From an uncultured Albidovulum sp. (GTDB lineage Bacteria; Pseudomonadota; Alphaproteobacteria; Rhodobacterales; Rhodobacteraceae): 35,306 nt of DNA. Under the pieces are notes generated by a model. The model was given only the letters and a program-made list of their open reading frames with translations. It had not been told where the DNA came from and did no database searches. Below are positions 30,946-35,306 of the stretch, one piece after another (position 1 is the first letter of the stretch; each line of letters starts with the position of its first letter). Position numbers and translations under genes: made by a program. The stretch covers positions 1 to 35,306 of the forward strand of contig CAJYAD010000035.1 of the NCBI GenBank assembly GCA_913064775.1, in the 5' to 3' direction.

Positions 30946-31418
30946 AAACCACGGCACTTCTGCTTTCCCTCGGCGCCGCGACCGCTGGCGGTATTCTCTG
31001 GCTGGCCTGGCCCCGGAACGACAGCACCCGGCCGGTGCAGCCTTTGACGGTCGACACCGCCCAGGGTCAGGCCCTCTATCAGGCCAACTGCGCCGCCTGT
31101 CACGGGGATGGCCTGCAGGGCGCGGCGGATTGGCGCCGCCCCGGCCCGGACGGGGTATTTCCCCCGCCGCCGCACGACCAGACGGGCCATACATGGCATC
31201 ACGGCGATGCGCTGCTGTTCAACTACACGAAACTTGGCGGTCAGGCGATGATGGCCCGCAGCGGCGGTGGCGGCAAAAGCGGGATGCCCGGCTTCGGCGC
31301 CACGCTGAGCGATGCGCAGATCTGGGACATCCTGGCCTATATCAAGTCGACATGGCCGCCGCGCGTCCGGGCAGTCCAGGCAGAGCGCACGAAAGCCGAG
31401 CGCGCAGGAGGCAGATAG
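30942..31418 (+). CDS. Membrane-anchored or secreted c-type cytochrome
   Basis: 158 residues: an N-terminal hydrophobic segment (TTALLLSLGAATAGGILWLAW, shown from residue 3), then one class I cytochrome c domain with CAACH at 50-54 and axial Met115 in GKSGMPGFG. Cytochromes of this kind follow multicopper oxidases in many alphaproteobacterial copper clusters, probably handing electrons from the oxidase to the respiratory chain; that link is inferred. The ATG at 30942 overlaps the oxidase remnant's stop and has AAGGG 7 nt upstream. The C-terminus is a charged helix (VQAERTKAERAGG). Confidence 0.88.
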   Translation: MKTTALLLSLGAATAGGILWLAWPRNDSTRPVQPLTVDTAQGQALYQANCAACHGDGLQGAADWRRPGPDGVFPPPPHDQTGHTWHHGDALLFNYTKLGGQAMMARSGGGGKSGMPGFGATLSDAQIWDILAYIKSTWPPRVRAVQAERTKAERAGGR

Positions 31419-31541
31419 GCGCGCCGTCTGGCCCCGTCTCTCTGACCCCCGGCAAGCCGGTGCGCTGCCGGACATGGCAAGAACGCCGGGGCGGTCGTCA
31501 TCTCTGATCGCCCCGGCCAGATCGCGCCTGCCCCTCGGCCC

Positions 31542-32507
31542 TCAGGCCGCCCCCAAGCCCATGGGGCGGACCTCATACCCCTGCGCTTCGGGCTCTTCGT
31601 CGATCAGCTCGGTCGGAAAACCATCGGCCCGTACCTGAAGGCCGGTCGCGTCTTCCAGCCGTTCGATGATCCGGTCCGATTGCGCCCGGTCGCCATAGCG
31701 GCGCTGGCCGTCTGCCATCATCTCGATCAGCAAGGGCGAGATTTCCAGCGCCACCCCGTGATCCTCTGCGATCTTCTGGAACAGCCCGATGTCCTTTTGC
31801 ACCAGATCCATGGTGAAATTCACGTCGCGCGACCCCGACAGGATCAGCTGGCTTTCGGTTTCATGCACGAAACTTGTGCCGGAGGAGATCTTGATCGCCT
31901 CATAGGTGGTGGCCATGTCCATCCCCGCCGCTTTCATCGTGACCAGCGCCTCGCAGCAGGTCAAAAGGTTCGCCGTGGCAAGGTAATTGGTCATCACCTT
32001 CAACACCGACGCGGTGCCAAGGGGGCCGGTGTGCAGCACCCGCCGCCCCAGCGTGGTGGTCAGCGGCAGCACCCGCTCGAACGCCGCGCGGTCGCCGCCC
32101 ACGAAGATCGAGATATTGCCCGTATCGGCCCGGTGGCAGCCGCCCGACACCGGGCATTCCACTGCCATCGCGCCCCCGGCCTCGACCCGCCCGGCGATGC
32201 GCTTCACCTCGCCCGCGTCGGTCGTCGACATCTCCATCCAGACCTTCCCCGCGCTCAGGCCCGCGATCACGCCATCCTCGGCCTCCATCACCGCGGCGCA
32301 GGCGGCGGGAGAGGGCAGGCAGGTGATGACCACATCGCAAATCTCGGCCACCGCCCTTGGGCTGTCGGCCCAGCCCGCGCCGCGATCCAGAAACCGTTGC
32401 GCCCGCGCGCGGTCCAGATCACGCACCACCAGGTCGACCCCGTTGCGCTGCAGGCTTCCCGCCAGCTTGCCGCCGACATTGCCAAGACCGATGAACCCAA
32501 CCTTCAT
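31542..32507 (-). CDS. NAD(P)-dependent beta-hydroxyacid dehydrogenase (3-hydroxyisobutyrate dehydrogenase family)
   Basis: 321 residues. Rossmann motif GFIGLGNVGG at the N-terminus, substrate signature ECPVSGG (~118-124), and the catalytic Lys in GTASVLKVMTNYL. The family reduces or oxidises 3-hydroxyisobutyrate, tartronate semialdehyde, 6-phosphogluconate-like or related acids; the exact substrate is not clear, and the C-terminal 40 residues are not typical. The ATG at 32507 has AAGGGG upstream. It lies downstream of the Lrp-type gene on the same strand with a 90-bp gap, so regulation by it is possible. Confidence 0.85.
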   Translation of the reverse strand: MKVGFIGLGNVGGKLAGSLQRNGVDLVVRDLDRARAQRFLDRGAGWADSPRAVAEICDVVITCLPSPAACAAVMEAEDGVIAGLSAGKVWMEMSTTDAGEVKRIAGRVEAGGAMAVECPVSGGCHRADTGNISIFVGGDRAAFERVLPLTTTLGRRVLHTGPLGTASVLKVMTNYLATANLLTCCEALVTMKAAGMDMATTYEAIKISSGTSFVHETESQLILSGSRDVNFTMDLVQKDIGLFQKIAEDHGVALEISPLLIEMMADGQRRYGDRAQSDRIIERLEDATGLQVRADGFPTELIDEEPEAQGYEVRPMGLGAA

Positions 32508-32597
32508 GCCGCCCCCCTTTTCGACTGACAGCGCAAAGGTAGAATCCGGGCGCGCGAAAGAGAATGGCGTTTGATCACCGATTGCCCCCAAGGCCGC

Positions 32598-33029
32598 CTA
32601 TCCCGTCACATGCGCCAGCAGCAGGCAGCTTTCGCTGCGCGAGACGCCGGGCACTTCGCGGATCTCGCGCAGGATGCGGTCGAAATCAACCAGGCTTGAG
32701 GTCTTGATCTCGACCACCAGATCCCACGACCCGTTGGTCGCATAGATCGTCGACACGCCAGCCACGCGGCGCAAAGTGCGGATCACCGCGCGCGACATCT
32801 TGCCTTGCAGCTCGATCAGGGTGATCGCCTTGATCTCGCCCTCGACATCGACATCGGTTTCGATCGTGAAGCGCCGGATCCGCCCCGTCGCCACCAGCGC
32901 ATCCAGCCGCGACCGGACCGTGGCCCGCGAAATCCCCAGGATCTGCGACAACTCGGTTACCGAAGCGCGCGAATTTTCCCGCAAAGCCGAAATCATGGCG
33001 CGGTCGGTGGCAGAGGCAGTTTCGGCCAT
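32598..33029 (-). CDS. Lrp/AsnC-family transcriptional regulator
   Basis: 143 residues: an N-terminal helix-turn-helix (DRAMISALRENSRASVTELS, then LGISRATVRSRLDALVATG) and a C-terminal RAM effector domain (IKAITLIELQG, VAGVSTIYATNGSWDLVVEI). These proteins form octamers and respond to amino acids. The gene is divergent from arginase-ornithine cyclodeaminase, so it probably controls arginine breakdown and itself, with arginine or ornithine as the likely effector (inference). The start at 33029 is preceded by GGTGA 4-5 nt upstream; an ATG at 33047 is an alternative but lies in the first TGATCA box. Confidence 0.9.
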   Translation of the reverse strand: MAETASATDRAMISALRENSRASVTELSQILGISRATVRSRLDALVATGRIRRFTIETDVDVEGEIKAITLIELQGKMSRAVIRTLRRVAGVSTIYATNGSWDLVVEIKTSSLVDFDRILREIREVPGVSRSESCLLLAHVTG

Positions 33030-33046
33030 GAATTCACCAATTTGCA

Positions 33047-33069
33047 TGATCAACTGATCAATATGATCA
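33047..33069. promoter_or_regulatory. Probable Lrp-type operator: three TGATCA palindromes
   Basis: TGATCA occurs at 33047-33052, 33055-33060 and 33064-33069, 8 and 9 bp apart, in an AT-rich patch (33030-33100) that stands out in this GC-rich window. It is the only dense AT-rich stretch between the regulator and the arginase gene. Close repeats on nearly one helical face suit multimeric Lrp/AsnC binding. Confidence 0.6.
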
Positions 33070-33153
33070 ATTAGAATACCATAATTGTCAATTTGAGGGG
33101 CAGAGTTTTCAGCCAATCTGACCACACTCGCGCCGGCATCCTCAGGAGACCCC

Positions 33154-34080
33154 ATGACACGCACCTGTTCTCTTCTCGGCGTCCCGGTCGAGACCGGCGC
33201 ATCCCAGCGCGGCTGCACCATGGGCCCCGCCAGCCTGCGCACCGCCGAACTGGGCGAAACCATCGCCGGCCTCGGCTGGCAGGTCTCGGACCTGGGTGAC
33301 CTGCCGCTGCCCGCCGCCCCGGCACTGGCGCATGACAACGTGGCGCTCCACCATCTGGGCGAAACCGCCGCCCTCATCCGCGCGCTGGAGGCCGCCGCCT
33401 TTGACGCGGCCCAGACGCATGATCGCGCGATCTTCATGGGTGGCGATCATTCCATGGCCGCGGGCAGCATCGCCGGCGTCGCGCGCCACGCCGCCGCGCT
33501 TGGCCGGCCGCTGTTCGTCCTCTGGCTGGACGCGCATCCCGATCTGCACCGCCTGAGCACCACCACCAGCGGCAATCTGCACGGCACCCCGATGGCCTAT
33601 CTGATCGGGGAACCGGGCTTTGACGCCTACCCGCCGCTGGCCCATCCGCTGGCGCCCGAAAACATCTGCATGATGGGCATCCGCTCGGTCGATGCCCCCG
33701 AGGCCGCGCGCATCCGCGACCGCGGGATCGAGGTGCATGACATGCGCGCGATCGACGAGACCGGCGTGCTGGTGCCGCTGGAAAGCTTCCTGGCCCATGT
33801 CCGCGCGGCCCAGGGCCTGCTGCATGTCAGCTTCGACGTCGATTTCCTCGACCCCGCGATTGCGCCCGCCGTGGGCACCACCGTCCCCGGCGGCGCCACC
33901 TTCCGAGAGGCCCATCTGATCATGGAAACGCTCTGCGACAGCGGCCTTGTCACCTCGCTCGACCTGGTCGAGCTGAACCCCTTCCTCGACGAACGCGGCC
34001 GCACGGCGAAACTGCTGTGCGACCTGACGGCCAGCCTGTTCGGCCGCCGCGTCCTCGACCGCATGACCCGGAGCTTCTGA
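33154..34080 (+). CDS. rocF: Arginase
   Basis: Hydrolyses L-arginine to L-ornithine and urea using two Mn ions. 308 residues. All metal ligands are visible: His99 in GGDHS, Asp126, His128 and Asp130 in LDAHPDLH, and Asp228 and Asp230 in SFDVDFLDP; GNLHGTPMAY is typical of alphaproteobacterial arginases and LDLVELNP holds the conserved Glu. The ATG has CAGGAG 4-5 nt upstream. It forms an operon with ornithine cyclodeaminase: the two genes overlap by one base (TGATG). Probably regulated by the divergent Lrp-type protein. Confidence 0.93.
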   Translation: MTRTCSLLGVPVETGASQRGCTMGPASLRTAELGETIAGLGWQVSDLGDLPLPAAPALAHDNVALHHLGETAALIRALEAAAFDAAQTHDRAIFMGGDHSMAAGSIAGVARHAAALGRPLFVLWLDAHPDLHRLSTTTSGNLHGTPMAYLIGEPGFDAYPPLAHPLAPENICMMGIRSVDAPEAARIRDRGIEVHDMRAIDETGVLVPLESFLAHVRAAQGLLHVSFDVDFLDPAIAPAVGTTVPGGATFREAHLIMETLCDSGLVTSLDLVELNPFLDERGRTAKLLCDLTASLFGRRVLDRMTRSF

Positions 34081-35135
34081 TGCTGATCCGCCCCCAACCG
34101 TCGACGCTGGCCTATGTGCCCTTTGTCAGCGTCGACAACATGATGCGCCTGGTGAACATGCTGGGCGTCGAAAGCTTCCTGACCCAGCTTGCCGCCTATA
34201 TCGAGGCCGACTTCAGGCGCTGGCCGGAATTCGACAAGACCCCGCGCGTGGCCAGCCATTCCCGCGACGGCGTGATTGAGCTGATGCCCACCGCCGATGC
34301 CGAAAACTATGGCTTCAAATACGTCAACGGCCACCCCAAGAACATGCGCGAGGGCTATCAGACGGTCACCGCCTTCGGGGTGCTGTCGTCGGTGGCGAAC
34401 GGCTATCCGATTTTGCTAAGCGAGATGACCGTGCTGACGGCGCTGCGCACGGCGGCGACCTCGGGGCTGGTGGGCCGCTATCTGGCGCCCGACGGCGCGC
34501 AGGTGATGGCGATGATCGGCAATGGCGCGCAATGCGAATTCCAGGCGCTGGCCTTCCGGGCGCTGTGCGGCATCAACCGGCTGCGGCTGTACGATATCGA
34601 CCCCGCCGCGACCGAGAAGGCGGCGCGCAACCTTGCGGCGCAGGGCTTCGAGATCACCCGCTGCACCAGCGGCCAGGAGGTCGTGGAAGGCGCCCAGATC
34701 GTCACCACCTGCACCGCCGACAAGCAATGCGCGACCGTGCTGACCGACAACATGGTCGGCAGCGGCATCCATATCAACGCGATCGGCGGAGATTGCCCGG
34801 GCAAGACCGAACTGCACCGCGACATCCTGCTGCGGTCGGACATTTTCGTCGAATACCCGCCGCAGACCCGGATCGAGGGCGAGATCCAGCAGCTTGCCCC
34901 CGACCACCCGGTGCAAGAGCTGTGGCAGGTGATGCGCGGCGAGGCGCCGGGCCGCAAGTCGGCGCGCAAGATCACATTGTTCGATTCCGTCGGTTTCGCG
35001 ATCGAGGATTTCTCGGCCCTGCGCTTCGTCCACGACAAGATCCGAGGCACCAAGTTCTTTGAGCCGCTCGACCTGCTGGCCGACCCCGACGACCCGCGCG
35101 ATCTGTTCGGCATGCTCACCCGGGCAGACGCCTGA
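34080..35135 (+). CDS. ocd: Ornithine cyclodeaminase
   Basis: Converts L-ornithine to L-proline and ammonia with bound NAD. 351 residues of the OCD/mu-crystallin family. NAD-binding motif MIGNGAQCEFQALAF near 142-157, substrate-site segment SEMTVLTALRTAATSGL near 117-133, and TTCTADKQCATVLTDNM plus HINAIGGDCPGKTEL later on. The ATG at 34080 shares its A with the arginase stop, so the two are translationally coupled. Arginase plus this enzyme gives arginine to proline with release of urea and ammonia. Confidence 0.93.
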   Translation: MLIRPQPSTLAYVPFVSVDNMMRLVNMLGVESFLTQLAAYIEADFRRWPEFDKTPRVASHSRDGVIELMPTADAENYGFKYVNGHPKNMREGYQTVTAFGVLSSVANGYPILLSEMTVLTALRTAATSGLVGRYLAPDGAQVMAMIGNGAQCEFQALAFRALCGINRLRLYDIDPAATEKAARNLAAQGFEITRCTSGQEVVEGAQIVTTCTADKQCATVLTDNMVGSGIHINAIGGDCPGKTELHRDILLRSDIFVEYPPQTRIEGEIQQLAPDHPVQELWQVMRGEAPGRKSARKITLFDSVGFAIEDFSALRFVHDKIRGTKFFEPLDLLADPDDPRDLFGMLTRADA

Positions 35136-35150
35136 AGCCCGCCCGAACCG

Positions 35151-35306
35151 CTATCGGGGGCCCGCATTTGGCAGATATATGTCACATCCCGGAAGGTAGT
35201 ATGGCTGTTTCTTGAACAGCTTCGGCTTGAGTTTGTGCCATTCCTTCATCGCCAGCAAGGGCGACTTGCTGCCCAGTGCTGATTGCGGGAGTTGTTGGTT
35301 GTAGAG
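35151..35306 (-). mobile_element. 3' end of an IS481-type transposase (rest outside the window)
   Basis: Reading from the right edge on the minus strand gives 51 codons beginning LYNQQLPQSALGSKSPL and continuing with WHKLKPKLFKKQPYYLPGCD, the familiar C-terminal end of IS481-family (IS3-like DDE) transposases, then a stop at 35153-35151. The DDE catalytic residues are outside the window. The family end is normally at about the CD; the seven-plus codons after it (IYLPNAGPR) may come from flanking DNA. A possible element tip is TGTCAC at 35180-35185. The element sits 15 bp behind the ocd stop. Confidence 0.8.

Noticed and set aside
1-35306. CRISPR array, tRNA or rRNA genes, toxin-antitoxin or phage-defence genes
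   Set aside because: No regularly spaced direct repeats with unique spacers, no cloverleaf with a CCA end, and no defence-type domains were seen on either strand. The only tandem repeat is the short array at 7210-7261.

Overview
The window is high-GC bacterial DNA with tightly packed genes, many ATGA-type start/stop overlaps and several GTG/TTG starts. The gene set includes an aerobic hemF, clpS, a thiBPQ operon under a THI box, an S11 D,D-carboxypeptidase fused to a SPOR domain, and an Ada fusion protein. Together with the GC-hairpin element at 12823-12897, whose flank reads GGCAAAAATATCC, this points to an alphaproteobacterium of the Rhodobacterales (Paracoccus/Rhodobacter-like). The family placement is inference; no rRNA or tRNA gene is present to test it.

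Layout. 1-507: 3' end of a probable serine recombinase, marking a mobile-element edge. 518-1729: creatinase. 1948-2880: an L,D-transpeptidase. 2902-4915 (minus): an overlapping trio SDR > crotonase-fold protein > RluA-type pseudouridine synthase. 5075-7217: pmbA (tldE) and a CysQ-like phosphatase, ending in a 13-bp tandem repeat. 7253-8079 (minus): a PilZ-like protein and a receiver domain that lacks its phospho-acceptor. 8258-18970: ada, an FAH-family hydrolase, the carboxypeptidase, a HAD hydrolase, hemF, a lipoprotein, a divergent SDR, an rsmC-like methyltransferase, clpS, pyrF and an nfeD/qmcA pair.

19088-22474: promoter, TPP riboswitch and thiB-thiP-thiQ (thiamine ABC importer), with a visible anti-Shine-Dalgarno arm that could pair either with the aptamer or with the thiB ribosome-binding site. 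22483-23682: an M20 amidohydrolase.

23773-31418 is a copper-handling block: a small Gly/Met-rich membrane protein, a Tat-type multicopper oxidase (minus), then on the plus strand a small secreted Cys/His protein, copA, copB, copC, copD, a second secreted Cys-rich protein, the decayed C-terminus of a third multicopper oxidase, and a cytochrome c. The genes suit periplasmic oxidation, binding and export of copper, but no copper regulator (CueR, CopRS, CsoR) lies in the window.

31542-35135: a beta-hydroxyacid-dehydrogenase-family enzyme, an Lrp/AsnC regulator, and divergently an arginase-ornithine cyclodeaminase operon (arginine to ornithine plus urea, then proline plus ammonia). Three TGATCA palindromes lie between regulator and operon. 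The window ends in the 3' end of an IS481-type transposase (minus), so both edges are mobile DNA.

Most of the window is ordinary chromosome. The parts most worth a second look are the thi switch, the copper block with its decayed oxidase and two Cys-rich secreted proteins, the receiver without its aspartate, the SDR without its catalytic lysine, and the CTAG-containing tandem repeat between convergent genes.
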